NCBI GenBank assembly: GCA_028292435.1
Contig: JAQGMI010000060.1
Location: forward strand, 62,001-126,000
Length of the DNA stretch: 64,000 nucleotides
Origin: Betaproteobacteria bacterium
GTDB taxonomy: Bacteria; Pseudomonadota; Gammaproteobacteria; Burkholderiales; SG8-41
Direction: 5' to 3'
Numbering within the stretch: the stretch's first letter is position 1; every line of letters begins with the position of its first letter. Under the pieces are notes generated by a model. The model had not been told where the DNA came from. It did not search any database and was given only the letters and a program-made list of their open reading frames with translations. The position numbers and the translations under genes were made by a program. Shown here piece by piece: positions 10,397 to 18,839 of this stretch.

Positions 10397-10978
10397 ATGA
10401 CAGGCTTCATCAGGCGCGTGGTCACAGGCCACGACAAAAACGGCAAGGCAGTCGTGCTATCGGACGGACTCGCGCCCGCAGTCAAGACGAACCCACTGCG
10501 GCCCGGACATCGCTCGACCGACATCTGGAAAACCAACGCGGCGCCGGCACCGATTACTGCGACCGAAGACGACCCAACCGGCGGCGAGCGACAAATTCAT
10601 CCGGGGCCAAGCGGCACGATTATCCGCATCGCCGAAATCATGCCCGAAAGCGACGAACTCAAAAATCTCACGCCGGAGGGCGCGCGCAAGGTGTTCGCCG
10701 CGATGGGCAACGAGGCGGCATCGACTTACGGACGCGGCGGCCGCCATCCGATGATGCATCGGACGCAGACAGTCGACTATGCGGTCGTGCTCGAAGGCGA
10801 ATTGACGATGCTGCTCGACGATGAAGACGTGGTGCTAAAAGCGGGCGACGTTGTCATTCAGCGCGGCACCAATCATGCGTGGAGCAATCGGTCGAATAAG
10901 CCGGTGCGAATATTGTATGTGCTGATCGACGGCAAGTTCGATGCCGGGCTCGACGCCAAATTCGGCGGCGCGCACTAG
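10397..10978 (+). CDS. Cupin-domain protein
   Basis: Small beta-barrel protein of 193 residues, start ATG 10397 preceded by GGGAGAGAGGG. The C-terminal cupin reads VDYAVVLEGELTMLLDDEDV, then LKAGDVVIQRGTNHAWSNRS, the two classical cupin motifs. The histidine in TNHAW and the glutamate in VLEGE are usual metal or substrate positions. The N-terminal portion (TGFIRRVVTGHDKNGKAVVL) is typical of cupins found in aromatic or carboxylic-acid catabolic clusters. No enzyme activity can be assigned. It follows the Bug gene and may modify its ligand (inference). Confidence 0.82.
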   Translation: MTGFIRRVVTGHDKNGKAVVLSDGLAPAVKTNPLRPGHRSTDIWKTNAAPAPITATEDDPTGGERQIHPGPSGTIIRIAEIMPESDELKNLTPEGARKVFAAMGNEAASTYGRGGRHPMMHRTQTVDYAVVLEGELTMLLDDEDVVLKAGDVVIQRGTNHAWSNRSNKPVRILYVLIDGKFDAGLDAKFGGAH

Positions 10979-11586
10979 CTCGTAATTATCTGCGCGCTCG
11001 TTTCGAGCGTGATCACGATTCCGCGCACGATATCGTCGAGCGTGAGCGCGGGCATGGCGTCCGCTGGCTGGCCGTCACGCCATGCCGGCACGTGCAGGAA
11101 TCCGCCACGCCACTTCACTGTCGATTCGGCGGCGAAATGCATGAGCGTGTAAAACGCGTGATTGCAGACGAAAGCGCCCGCAGTGTTGGAAAGCGTCGCC
11201 GGCAAGCGGGCTGCTATCAACGCATCGTAGATAGTGCGGACAGGGAGGGTCGAAAAATACGCCGCAGGCCCGCCGGCAATGACCGGCATGTCACGCGGCT
11301 GCGCGCCGTCGTTGTCGGCAAGCCGCGCATCCTGCACGTTGATCGCGACTCTTTCGATGTTGAGCGCCGTGCGCTCGTTCGCTTCGCCGACGCACAACAC
11401 CAGATCGGGATCGGCGCGCCGGATTTCACCGATTAGCGTCGCGCCTGCACGCGCATACGCGGTCGGTAATTGCGCCGTGACGATGTCGACGTTGCCGGCG
11501 CGCGACGGCAGGCGCCGGACCGCTTCATAAGACGCGTTGCTGGCGGCGCCGCCGAACGATTCAAAACCTGTGACCAGCGCGCGCAT
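10975..11586 (-). CDS. pcp: Pyroglutamyl-peptidase I
   Basis: Cysteine peptidase family C15, 203 residues, which removes N-terminal pyroglutamate from peptides in the cytosol. Hallmarks are TGFESFGGAASNAS at the N-terminus and the catalytic glutamate in VGEANERTALNIERVAIN. The nucleophilic cysteine is in AGAFVCNHAFYTLMH and the histidine in GFLHVPAW. Length fits the family. The stop overlaps the stop of the convergent cupin gene by four bases. The FKBP gene lies 18 bases downstream, so the two probably share a transcript. Confidence 0.92.
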   Translation of the reverse strand: MRALVTGFESFGGAASNASYEAVRRLPSRAGNVDIVTAQLPTAYARAGATLIGEIRRADPDLVLCVGEANERTALNIERVAINVQDARLADNDGAQPRDMPVIAGGPAAYFSTLPVRTIYDALIAARLPATLSNTAGAFVCNHAFYTLMHFAAESTVKWRGGFLHVPAWRDGQPADAMPALTLDDIVRGIVITLETSAQIITS

Positions 11587-11604
11587 GGCTGTTGCGCGTA
11601 TGCG

Positions 11605-11946
11605 TCAGACGCCGAGCAGCTCCACTTCGAACACCAGCGTCGCGTTCGGCGGAATTGCACCGCCTGCGCCGCGTGCGCCATAGCCGAGCTCGGGCGGAAT
11701 CGTGAGCTTGCGCTTGCCGCCGACTTTCATGCCGGCGACGCCTTCGTCCCAGCCTTTGATGACCTGGCCCTGGCCGAGATGAAATTCAAACGGATCGTCG
11801 CGGTCTTTGCTCGAATCGAACTTGCTGCCGTTGGTAAGCCAGCCGGTGTAATGCACGGTGACGCGCTGGCCGGCGGCCGCTTCGGCGCCAGCGCCGACGG
11901 TAAGTTCTTCATAAACGAGCCCGGACGCGGTCGTAACGGTGGACAT
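11605..11946 (-). CDS. FKBP-type peptidyl-prolyl isomerase
   Basis: Single-domain FKBP of 113 residues without signal peptide, so cytosolic. Start ATG 11944-11946 has AAAGGA upstream. The fold is clear: [20 protein letters not shown], then [20 protein letters not shown] and [20 protein letters not shown]. The last segment holds the aromatic pocket, and FEVELLGV closes the sheet. It accelerates proline isomerisation during protein folding. It sits between the pcp gene and the GIY-YIG gene on the same strand, with 86 bases to the latter. Confidence 0.93.
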   Translation of the reverse strand: MSTVTTASGLVYEELTVGAGAEAAAGQRVTVHYTGWLTNGSKFDSSKDRDDPFEFHLGQGQVIKGWDEGVAGMKVGGKRKLTIPPELGYGARGAGGAIPPNATLVFEVELLGV

Positions 11947-12032
11947 GCTGTTCCTTTCAGGAGTCGCCGCGCCATGGCGCGAACGTTGGTTGAGCCTGCG
12001 AAGCGCGAGCGTCGGCGAATCCGCGCTGAAAG

Positions 12033-12311
12033 TCAATCAGCGCCTTGCGCCGAAAGCGCAAGCAGCAGCGCATAGGCGCGTTTCTCCGCGGGGGAAATCT
12101 GCTTGACCGCATATTCGGCGGACGCGGCGCTTGAGTGGTCCGGATATTCGAGCGAGGCCAGCAGCCGCCGCGGTGGATGCGAGCGCGTGTAGCGCGCGCC
12201 TTTGCCGCACGCATGCGCGGCATAGCGCGCGGCGACGTCGACCGCAATGCCGGTGTAAATATTGCCGTCGCGGCATTCGATCAGGTAGAGATACCAGCGC
12301 TTCGCCGCCAT
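12033..12311 (-). CDS. GIY-YIG domain protein
   Basis: Stand-alone GIY-YIG nuclease-fold protein of 92 residues (UPF0213/YhbQ type). The motif is [20 protein letters not shown], where YLY and YTG correspond to GIY and YIG. The conserved arginine is in [20 protein letters not shown] and the glutamate in [12 protein letters not shown]. Homologues such as YhbQ are linked to DNA damage processing, but the role of most stand-alone members is unproven. The start lies three bases after the stop of the EamA transporter gene, indicating translational coupling. Confidence 0.87.
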   Translation of the reverse strand: MAAKRWYLYLIECRDGNIYTGIAVDVAARYAAHACGKGARYTRSHPPRRLLASLEYPDHSSAASAEYAVKQISPAEKRAYALLLALSAQGAD

Positions 12312-12314
12312 GCG

Positions 12315-13232
12315 TTAACGCGCGAGCGTGACCACGATGAGCCCCGAAGTCAGCAGCGCCATGCCGGCAAGTTCGGTACGCGACACGTGCTCGCGGAAGA
12401 TGCGGCGTGATACGACATAGCCGAACAGCAGTTCGACGAGTGCGAGCGTGCGCACGTGCGCGACCGGCTCGATCGCCATTGCGGTGAACCAGCCGATCGA
12501 CGCGGTGGCTCCCATGAGCCCCGCGAAGAGCGATGCGCGCCACGCCTGGAACACGCGGACGACGATGCGCGCATCGCGTATCAACAGCCAGCCGACCAGT
12601 AATACGGTCTGCAGCGATAACGCGGCGACCAGCGTATACGCCGCGGCCGCCGGAAACGCGGCGCCTTCGAGTGCGATCGCGCCGCCCCGATAGCCGACCG
12701 CGGCGAAGCCGAAACACGCGCCGGACAAGATGCCGAGCAGCGCCGACCGCGTCGTCCAGCCGGCAATCAAGGTGCGCAGCGGATGCTTGCTGTCGATCGG
12801 CGACATGAGCAAAACGCCGAGCGTGCCGAGGCCGACTGCTGCCGCCGTTGCGAGCGTGACGCGATCGCCAAGAAAGATAAAGCCGAAAATCGCAACCTGG
12901 ATGACTTCGGTCTTTGAGTAGGCGACGCCGAGCGAAAAATTGCGCTCTGCAATGACCCGCAGCAGCAACGCGGTCGCGATGATTTGCGCGACCGCGGCAA
13001 CCACGACCCATGCAAAGAACTTTACATTCGGCGACGGCAGCGGAAAGCCGCCCGCTTCACAGACGATCGCTAGCCAGACAACGGCAAATGGCAATCCGTA
13101 GAGGAAACGCACCAGCGTTGCACCGAACGTACCGAGTATTGGCGTGAGGTGGCGCTGCGCGGCATTGCGCGCCGTTTGCGCGAGTGCGGCGGCGAGCGTG
13201 ATTGGAATCCACAACCACGCAATCGGGGTCAA
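12315..13232 (-). CDS. EamA/DMT-superfamily transporter
   Basis: Inner-membrane protein of 305 residues with about ten hydrophobic helices in two EamA repeats, as in drug/metabolite exporters. Examples are ITLAAALAQTARNAAQRHL at the N-terminus, TALLLRVIAERNFSLGVAY, and a charged loop SPIDSKHPLRTLIAGW at the midpoint. The end is ELAGMALLTSGLIVVTLAR. Substrate unknown. It is the first gene before GIY-YIG and is followed upstream by the SDR gene 13254-14003 on the same strand, 21 bases away. Confidence 0.88.
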   Translation of the reverse strand: MTPIAWLWIPITLAAALAQTARNAAQRHLTPILGTFGATLVRFLYGLPFAVVWLAIVCEAGGFPLPSPNVKFFAWVVVAAVAQIIATALLLRVIAERNFSLGVAYSKTEVIQVAIFGFIFLGDRVTLATAAAVGLGTLGVLLMSPIDSKHPLRTLIAGWTTRSALLGILSGACFGFAAVGYRGGAIALEGAAFPAAAAYTLVAALSLQTVLLVGWLLIRDARIVVRVFQAWRASLFAGLMGATASIGWFTAMAIEPVAHVRTLALVELLFGYVVSRRIFREHVSRTELAGMALLTSGLIVVTLAR

Positions 13233-13253
13233 GCTGCGCCTCCGGGCGCTGCG

Positions 13254-14003
13254 TCAGCCACGCCCGACAAACGGCATCTTGCTCGCCATGATGGTCAGGA
13301 ACTGGACGTTGGTCGACAGCGGCAGGCTCGCCATGTGCACGACCGCGTTGGCGACTTCTTTCACGTCCATCATCGCTTCGACCGCGACCTCGCCGTTCGC
13401 CTGCTTGACGCCTTTGGACATGCGTGCGGCGAGTTCGGTCATCGCGTTGCCGACATCGATCTGGCCGCACGCGATATCGTACTTGCGGCCGTCGAGCGAA
13501 ATGCATTTGGTGAGGCCGGTGACCGCATGCTTGGTGCATGTATAAGGCGCGGAGTCGGGACGCGGCGCGTGCGCCGATATCGAGCCGTTGTTGATAATGC
13601 GGCCGCCGCGCGGATTTTGTTCTTTCATGATGCGGAAGGCCGCCTGCGCGCACAAGAACATGCCGGTCAGATTGACATCGACGACCGATTGCCATTTTTC
13701 AACCGTCAGATCTTCGAACAGGATGCCCGGCGCATTGGTGCCGGCGTTATTGAACAGCACGTCGACGCTGCCGAATTTTTCCCTGGTCGTCGCAAACAGC
13801 GCGTTGACGTCGGCTGCTTTGGAGACGTCCGTCGGCACTGCGAGCGCGCGTGCGCCGGCGCCCGACTCGTTGACGGCCTGTGTGAGCATGTCAGCACGGC
13901 GGCCGGCCAACGCGACCGAGTAGCCCGCAGCGAGCAGCGCGAGCGCCGATGCTTTGCCAATGCCGGAGCCCGCACCGGTCACTACCGCGACTTTGTTCGC
14001 CAT
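13254..14003 (-). CDS. Short-chain dehydrogenase/reductase
   Basis: Classical SDR of 249 residues, NAD(P)-dependent and cytosolic. The cofactor motif TGAGSGIG is at residues 10-17, then [14 protein letters not shown]. The catalytic serine is in [13 protein letters not shown] and the Y-x-x-x-K pair in [12 protein letters not shown]. The C-terminus KMPFVGRG is short. Substrate cannot be told; the enzyme could act on a hydroxyacyl or sugar-like compound. It is upstream of and close to the EamA transporter gene, so an exported or imported substrate might be shared (inference). Confidence 0.9.
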   Translation of the reverse strand: MANKVAVVTGAGSGIGKASALALLAAGYSVALAGRRADMLTQAVNESGAGARALAVPTDVSKAADVNALFATTREKFGSVDVLFNNAGTNAPGILFEDLTVEKWQSVVDVNLTGMFLCAQAAFRIMKEQNPRGGRIINNGSISAHAPRPDSAPYTCTKHAVTGLTKCISLDGRKYDIACGQIDVGNAMTELAARMSKGVKQANGEVAVEAMMDVKEVANAVVHMASLPLSTNVQFLTIMASKMPFVGRG

Positions 14004-14148
14004 GACGATTTCCTTTTTATTGAAACGAGGGGAATGCGAGCAATGCTACCGCGAGCGGCGACTGCGTGCCACACCGCTTCAATGCGGCACGTTTACGTTG
14101 AACTGGAATAATTCTGGATGCGGCGCGCAACCGCTCGCAGCGATATTG

Positions 14149-14583
14149 CTACGCGAGGATGTTTTCGACCTGTTCCTGGCGCAGCAATTCGAACACGAAC
14201 GCTTCGAGTTCGGGACCGAGCGCATCGCGCGCGGAAATAATACCGACCGGCCGGCCGTCTTCGACCACCGGCACGTGACGAAACTTGCCGCCATACATCA
14301 TTTGCAGCGCGATAGAAAACGGCTGATCGGGTTTCACGGTCTGCGGGTTGCGCGTCATGACGTCGGCAAGCCGCGTTGACTTGGTATCGCGGCCTTCCGC
14401 AACGACGCGAAACAACGCATCGCGCTCGGTGAAAATGCCCGCGAGCTTGCTGTTTTCGACGACGATGACGGCGCCGATGTGTCGTTCGCGCATCAGCAGT
14501 GCGGCATCGCTGACGGTCGTGTCGGCGCTGCACGTCACGACTTCCTGGCCTTCGATGATTTTTTTGATGATTCGATCGGTCAT
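14149..14583 (-). CDS. Two-CBS-domain protein
   Basis: Cytosolic protein of 144 residues made of a CBS pair (Bateman module) and little else. Start ATG 14581-14583 follows GGAGA. CBS1 covers VVTCSADTTVSDAALLMRER and GAVIVVENSKLAGIFTERDA; CBS2 covers RNPQTVKPDQPFSIALQMMY and FRHVPVVEDGRPVGIISARD. Such modules bind adenine nucleotides and act as energy sensors on partner proteins. No partner is evident. It stands alone between the SDR gene (144 bases downstream) and DinB. Confidence 0.92.
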   Translation of the reverse strand: MTDRIIKKIIEGQEVVTCSADTTVSDAALLMRERHIGAVIVVENSKLAGIFTERDALFRVVAEGRDTKSTRLADVMTRNPQTVKPDQPFSIALQMMYGGKFRHVPVVEDGRPVGIISARDALGPELEAFVFELLRQEQVENILA

Positions 14584-14723
14584 GACAAGTCTCCGGTCAT
14601 GCTGCGGTGAATAGGGATAACGCCGATACACCTGCGGATGGGTGGCGATGAGTCATGCCACGCAAATCATCCTACGCCGTGAAACCCATGATGGTCAATG
14701 TCTCGATTATGACTACGCGATGC

Positions 14724-15230
14724 TCACCTGGACGCTTCGCGCAGAAACACCGGCAGGTCCATGGTCGGCGGCCGGGCGGGCACTTCAAAGAACATATCGC
14801 ACACGAAACCGCGGTGATAACTCGTGTGATTTACGACGTGGAGCAGGATTTCGTAGCGCGTCATGGTTCCAGGCGCGCCGCCAATCAGCGTGAAATTCAC
14901 TTGTTCAGCGAGCGTCGCGTCGGTCAGCGCCGCCGCCCAGTCGAGATACCACTGGTCCATTGCCTGTTGCTGCACCTTAAGCTCGTCAAGCGGCGGATGA
15001 TCGGGTGTATTGCGCGCCGTGTAGCCATGCTCGCGGCCTTCCAGGTGGCCGCGCCAGATCGCATCGATGACGTAATTGTGATTGAGCGTGTGCACCATAT
15101 TCTTGAACAGGCTTTTGCGTTCCTTCGCCGCTTCGCCGGCCGGCAGCGCGGCGACGGCATCGAACATGACCTTGTTCGACCATGCGTTGTAGCGGGCAAG
15201 CATGCGGGCATTGTCTAACGCGTTGAACAT
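14724..15230 (-). CDS. DinB-family protein
   Basis: Four-helix-bundle metalloprotein of 168 residues (DinB/YfiT family, often thiol-dependent transferases). Start ATG 15228-15230 gives LDNARMLARYNAWSNKVMFD. Metal-ligand histidines are in KNMVHTLNHNYVIDAIWRGH and LHVVNHTSYHRGF, the usual three-His arrangement. The frame is open further upstream, but that stretch overlaps the divergent AroQ-like gene and is not DinB-like. Substrate unknown. Confidence 0.88.
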   Translation of the reverse strand: MFNALDNARMLARYNAWSNKVMFDAVAALPAGEAAKERKSLFKNMVHTLNHNYVIDAIWRGHLEGREHGYTARNTPDHPPLDELKVQQQAMDQWYLDWAAALTDATLAEQVNFTLIGGAPGTMTRYEILLHVVNHTSYHRGFVCDMFFEVPARPPTMDLPVFLREASR

Positions 15231-15332
15231 CGCGGGCCTTTCATCGGGATGCGAGGGAATTCTGCTATCCTGTGCAACGGCGGCAGAGCGTTCAACCATG
15301 ATACGCGCCGCCTGCTCACGAAGGGAATCGCA

Positions 15333-15782
15333 ATGCCAAAAGTACTCGTCGTCCACGGCGCCGGCATGAACATGCGCGGCAAATCGCAGATCGATGTCTT
15401 CGGTCCGATGCTGCTGCCGGAATACGACCAGCATATCCGCCAGTACGCGGCAGACCTCAAGATCGACGTCGAGATTTTTCACTCGAACATCGAAGGCGAA
15501 GTCATCAACAAGTTCTACGACGCGCATGAAAGCGGCGTCGACGGCGCGATCATCAATCCGGCCGGCTACACGACCGGGCACCCGGCGCTGATGGCGGCGA
15601 TCGCGCAAGTGCGCTTTCCGACAATCGAGCTGCACATATCGAACCCGGCGCGGCGCGGACGTGAATCCGAAATCGCACGCGTGGCGCGCGCGGTGATCAC
15701 CGGCTGCGGCGTTTTCGGCTATCACCTTGCGATGCGCGGGATACTCGACATGCTTGCGACGAAAGCATCCGCTAAAAAATAA
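15333..15782 (+). CDS. AroQ-like (type II dehydroquinase fold) protein lacking catalytic residues
   Basis: Protein of 149 residues matching the type II 3-dehydroquinase fold: SNIEGEVINKFYDAHESGVD, AIINPAGYTTGHPALMAAIA, and IELHISNPARRGR, which keeps the late histidine. The N-terminal active-site loop differs: where AroQ reads NGPN...LG.RE...YG, this reads HGAGMNMRGKSQIDVFG. The catalytic asparagine, arginine and tyrosine positions are thus Gly, Lys/Ser and Phe. Start ATG 15333 has AAGGGA upstream. Shikimate-pathway activity is therefore doubtful. The next gene (15823) is a Bug binding protein 40 bases away, pointing to a catabolic or binding role. Confidence 0.82.
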   Translation: MPKVLVVHGAGMNMRGKSQIDVFGPMLLPEYDQHIRQYAADLKIDVEIFHSNIEGEVINKFYDAHESGVDGAIINPAGYTTGHPALMAAIAQVRFPTIELHISNPARRGRESEIARVARAVITGCGVFGYHLAMRGILDMLATKASAKK

Positions 15783-15822
15783 ATCGCCGCGGCGCTGCCG
15801 CGGCTGGAGGAGGAGCCAGACC

Positions 15823-16794
15823 ATGCGTCGTTCCTTTGCGGCTGTGTCAGCGCTTACCATCGCGCTTCCCATGGTGTTTACCGGCGCCGTTTCAGCGCAG
15901 CATTATCCCGTGCGGCCGATACGGCTCGTCGTGCCCTTTCCGGCCGGCGGCAGCAACGACATCGTCGGCCGCGCGGTCGCGCAGGCACTCGGCGACCGGC
16001 TCGGCAAGCAGGTGATCGTCGACAATCGCGCCGGCGGCAATTCGATCATCGGCACCGAGATCGTCGCCAATGCACAGCCGGACGGCTACACGCTGCTGAT
16101 CATCTCGACGTCGTTCACGACCAATCCGATTATTCACAAGCTGCCATTCGATTCACTCAAGAGTTTCGCGTGGGTCGCGATGCTCGGTGTCGGGCCCAAT
16201 GTGCTCGTCGTGAATCCGAGCTTGCCCGCCAATACGGTGCAGGAATTGATCGCGCTCGCCAAAGCGAAGCCCGGACAATTGACTTACGCATCGACCGGCG
16301 TCGGCAGCAACGGTCATTTCGCGATGGAGCTTTTCAAGCACATGACCGGCACCAACATGCTGCACGTGCCGTATAAAGGCGGCGCGCCCGCGCTGATCGA
16401 AACCATTGCCGGTCAGGCGCAATTGACGATGGGTTCTTTGATTCAGACGACGACGTTCATTCGCTCAAACAAGTTGCGCGCGCTTGCGATCAGCACCGCG
16501 ACACGCAGCAGCGTGTTGCCGAACGTGCCAACGGTCAGCGAGGCAGGCGTGCCGGGCTATCAAACCGCAAACTGGTGGGGCGTCGCCGCGCCGCGCGGGA
16601 CGTCGCCGGCCATCGTTAATCGACTCAATCAGGAAATCAAAGCGGTGCTGCAATCGCCGGAGATCGAGAAGCGCTTCGTCAACGAAGGCGCCGAGCCGCA
16701 AATCAAAACCCCGGCCGAGCTTGGCAAGTATGTCGCCGACGAAATGGCAAAGTGGGTCGAGTTGGCGCGCATCGCCAACATTCGCAGCGAATAA
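15823..16794 (+). CDS. Bug/TctC-family periplasmic binding protein
   Basis: Receptor of 323 residues from ATG 15823, preceded by a strong GGAGGAGG. Leader ends AVSAQ-HYPVRP. Ligand loops are RPIRLVVPFPAGGSNDIVGR and VIVDNRAGGNSIIGTEIVAN, then QPDGYTLLI. The middle has MLHVPYKGGAPALIETIAGQ. SND in loop 1 deviates from the common GTD. It lies between the AroQ-like gene and the NHL-repeat gene on the same strand with short gaps (40 and 29 bases), so the three may be one operon. Confidence 0.92.
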   Translation: MRRSFAAVSALTIALPMVFTGAVSAQHYPVRPIRLVVPFPAGGSNDIVGRAVAQALGDRLGKQVIVDNRAGGNSIIGTEIVANAQPDGYTLLIISTSFTTNPIIHKLPFDSLKSFAWVAMLGVGPNVLVVNPSLPANTVQELIALAKAKPGQLTYASTGVGSNGHFAMELFKHMTGTNMLHVPYKGGAPALIETIAGQAQLTMGSLIQTTTFIRSNKLRALAISTATRSSVLPNVPTVSEAGVPGYQTANWWGVAAPRGTSPAIVNRLNQEIKAVLQSPEIEKRFVNEGAEPQIKTPAELGKYVADEMAKWVELARIANIRSE

Positions 16795-16823
16795 ACGACG
16801 CAGGTAAAGACGGGGGAGTGCGC

Positions 16824-17749
16824 ATGAAACGCGTATCGGTTGCTTGCCTGCTGCTGTTGATTGCCGCAACCGCGGCTGCTCAGCCCGCGAATCCGCCCGA
16901 TCTCGGCTACGTTCCGGCGCCCGAATTTTTTCAGCTGCCGGCCGGCATGAATTTCGGCGGCGTCTCCGGTGTGGCGATTAATTCGAAAGGCAATATCTTC
17001 GTTCTGCATCGCGGCGCTCAACCGCTGGTTGAATTCGACAGCGGCGGCCGCTTCATTCGCGCGCTCGGCGCCGGCCTGCTTGAACGTCCGCACGGGCTGC
17101 GCATCGACGCCGACGACAATATCTGGATTGCCGATGGCGGTGCGCACATCGTGCTGAAATTAAACCCGCAGGGCCGGATCATCATGGTGCTCGGCAGCAA
17201 GGGCACCGCGGGCGAATGGCACGAAGCGGGCTTTCTGCGCAACTTCAGTGAGCCGAACGATATTGCGTTTAGTCCACGCGGCGAAATCTACGTGACGCAA
17301 GGCCATGGCCGCGGCGATTCGCGCGTGCTGAAGTTCGACCGCGACGGCAGGTTCATCAAGACGTGGGGCGGTAAGGGCGAGGCGCCCGGTCAGTTCAATG
17401 TTCCGCACTCGATCGCGGTCGACTCTCACGGACTCGTTTATGTGGCCGATCGCGGCAACAACCGCGTCCAGGTATTCGATGCGGACGGCGGGTTTATCAG
17501 GGAATGGGTGCTGTTCGGTACGCCGGCCGGGCTTTATATCGGCGCCGAACCGTTCGTCTATCTCGCCAACGGCCACCATGGCCAGATAATCAAGCTCGAC
17601 ATGAATGGCGCGATCTCGGCATGACCGGAAAAGTCGGCAAAGCGTCCGGTGAATTCGGCGAAGCCCATTACCTTGCAATGAGCGCGAGCGGCGAGATTGA
17701 TGTGGCGGACACGCTTAACTGGCGCGTGCAGAAATACGTGAAGAAATAA
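16824..17749 (+). pseudogene. NHL/beta-propeller secreted protein, frameshifted near its 3' end
   Basis: The ATG at 16824 opens a signal peptide ending ATAAAQ-PANPPD. NHL-type propeller repeats follow: GVSGVAINSKGNIFVLHRG, LRIDADDNIWIADGGAHIVL, IAFSPRGEIYVTQGHGRG, IAVDSHGLVYVADRGNNRVQ. Similar repeats occur in peptidylglycine amidating lyase-like proteins. The first frame stops at TGA 17622-17624, one repeat short. The missing end (MTGKVGKASGEFGEAHYLAM to NWRVQKYVKK, stop 17749) is present in another frame from about 17618. Two extra bases or one lost base near 17613-17620 explains this. It may be a real mutation or an assembly error. The gene follows the Bug gene by 29 bases. Confidence 0.78.
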
Positions 17750-17773
17750 GCCGCCGCTTGTGGCGGCCAGCTA

Positions 17774-17950
17774 TTACGCCGCCAGCCAGTCGATCAACGC
17801 CGCAACGCCGTACGAAATCATCACTGCAGCACTGAATACGAGCGCGTTGCGCGTAAAACCCTTTGGCGCGCCCATTTCATCGAGATAGCGCTTGAGATAA
17901 TGACTCGCGACGAAATAAACAATGGTCGATACGACTAAACCTACCAGCAT
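17774..17950 (-). CDS. Small two-helix membrane protein
   Basis: Peptide of 58 residues from ATG 17948-17950 with AAGGGGA upstream. Two hydrophobic stretches, LVGLVVSTIVYFVASHYL and LVFSAAVMISYGVAALIDWL, flank a polar turn KRYLDEMGAPKGFTRN. The frame is open upstream, but the ribosome site favours this start. No family recognised. It lies tail-to-tail with the NHL gene and 136 bases from the divergent cold-shock gene. Confidence 0.65.
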   Translation of the reverse strand: MLVGLVVSTIVYFVASHYLKRYLDEMGAPKGFTRNALVFSAAVMISYGVAALIDWLAA

Positions 17951-18086
17951 TGTTCCCCTTTCTCCCTGCGCGCCGCCGGCGGCACTTTCGCGCAAATGGC
18001 TCGGCGGGGCGCAGAAGGAGTAAACTCAACGTTCGCCTGCGCCGGCACCAAGCCCCGTATGGCATTAACTATACTAGGAGACGTCT

Positions 18087-18293
18087 GTGGCTACAGGAAC
18101 GGTGAAATGGTTCAACGCAACCAAGGGGTTCGGCTTTATTCAGGCAGACGACGGGTCAAAAGACGTTTTCGTGCATATTTCCGCGGTTGAAAAAGCCGGC
18201 CTCAGCACGCTGGCGGACGGCCAGAAAGTCGAGTACGAACTCATTACCGGCAAAGACGGCAAAGCGTCAGCTGGCAACCTGAAAGCGAAGTAA
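18087..18293 (+). CDS. Cold-shock domain protein (CspA family)
   Basis: Single cold-shock domain of 68 residues that binds single-stranded RNA and DNA. RNP1 is KGFGFI and RNP2 is VFVHI, within [16 protein letters not shown] and [14 protein letters not shown]. Start is GTG 18087 with AGGAG six bases upstream. Two stem-loops follow the stop (18301-18328 and 18338-18354). Whether this copy is cold-induced or constitutive cannot be judged. Confidence 0.96.
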   Translation: MATGTVKWFNATKGFGFIQADDGSKDVFVHISAVEKAGLSTLADGQKVEYELITGKDGKASAGNLKAK

Positions 18294-18300
18294 GGAAAGA

Positions 18301-18354
18301 ACCCGGCGCCCGGCCATCCGCGCCGGGTGAGCGCTCTGCTGGTATCCCACCAGC
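18301..18354 (+). terminator. Tandem stem-loops after the cold-shock gene
   Basis: The first hairpin pairs ACCCGGCGC (18301-18309) with GCGCCGGGT (18320-18328). The second pairs GCTGGT with ACCAGC (18338-18354) around a 5-nt loop. No U-run follows either, so this could be a weak terminator or an mRNA 3' stabiliser rather than a classical intrinsic terminator. Confidence 0.5.
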
Positions 18355-18494
18355 GAGCTTAGACAATCGATTAAGCAGTTACGTCGGCCCCGGCGCTTAA
18401 ATCTTTGGCCGCGGTCGGCGGCGTCAACGCGGGCGCCGGCTCATCGTTAAATCAACATGCCCTGCGATGGGGGATTAACCAACGAGGAGTCACG

Positions 18495-18764
18495 ATGAAA
18501 AAGTTACTCGCAGCTTTAATCGTATCGAGCGTTGCGTTCGGCACGGTTTCGGCTTTTGCCGCCGACGCCGCAAAACGCGAAGACCTGACCAAGGAGCAAA
18601 GGTCCGACATGCGCAATCGCGCCGACGACCTGACCCGCGCACGCGCGAACGGGACCGAGGCCAGAACCGCCCAGGCGGCGCCCGTAGCCGTGGCGAAGAA
18701 ACATACGACCGGAACAAAAAAGTCGACCAAGCACACGGCCAAAAAGGTGCAGCCAAAGTCGTAA
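18495..18764 (+). CDS. Small exported lysine-rich protein
   Basis: Protein of 89 residues starting at ATG 18495 behind GAGGAG. The signal peptide KKLLAALIVSSVAFGTVSAF ends at AFA-ADAAKRED. The mature part is hydrophilic, with EDLTKEQRSDMRNRADDLTR followed by an alanine/lysine/threonine-rich tail (KKHTTGTKKSTKHTAKK). Such tails resemble small histone-like or periplasmic stress proteins, but I do not recognise a family. An intrinsic terminator follows at 18793. Confidence 0.72.
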   Translation: MKKLLAALIVSSVAFGTVSAFAADAAKREDLTKEQRSDMRNRADDLTRARANGTEARTAQAAPVAVAKKHTTGTKKSTKHTAKKVQPKS

Positions 18765-18792
18765 CACCGGTTCTTACGAGCGGTACATGACA

Positions 18793-18824
18793 AGGGCAGG
18801 GATGAAATCCCTGCCCTTTTTTTG
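18793..18824. terminator. Bidirectional intrinsic terminator
   Basis: Twelve-base arms AAGGGCAGGGAT and ATCCCTGCCCTT pair around a GAA loop and are followed by a run of T on the plus strand. It lies between the convergent gene ends at 18764 (+) and 18840 (-) and can serve both, since the minus strand also ends in an adenine-flanked stem. Confidence 0.88.
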
Positions 18825-18839
18825 CGCGAGCTGCCTAAG

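Noticed and set aside
17622..17624. TGA in the NHL-repeat gene as a possible fifth selenocysteine codon
   Set aside because: Reading through gives no family-like sequence; the homologous continuation is in a different frame, so this is a frameshift.
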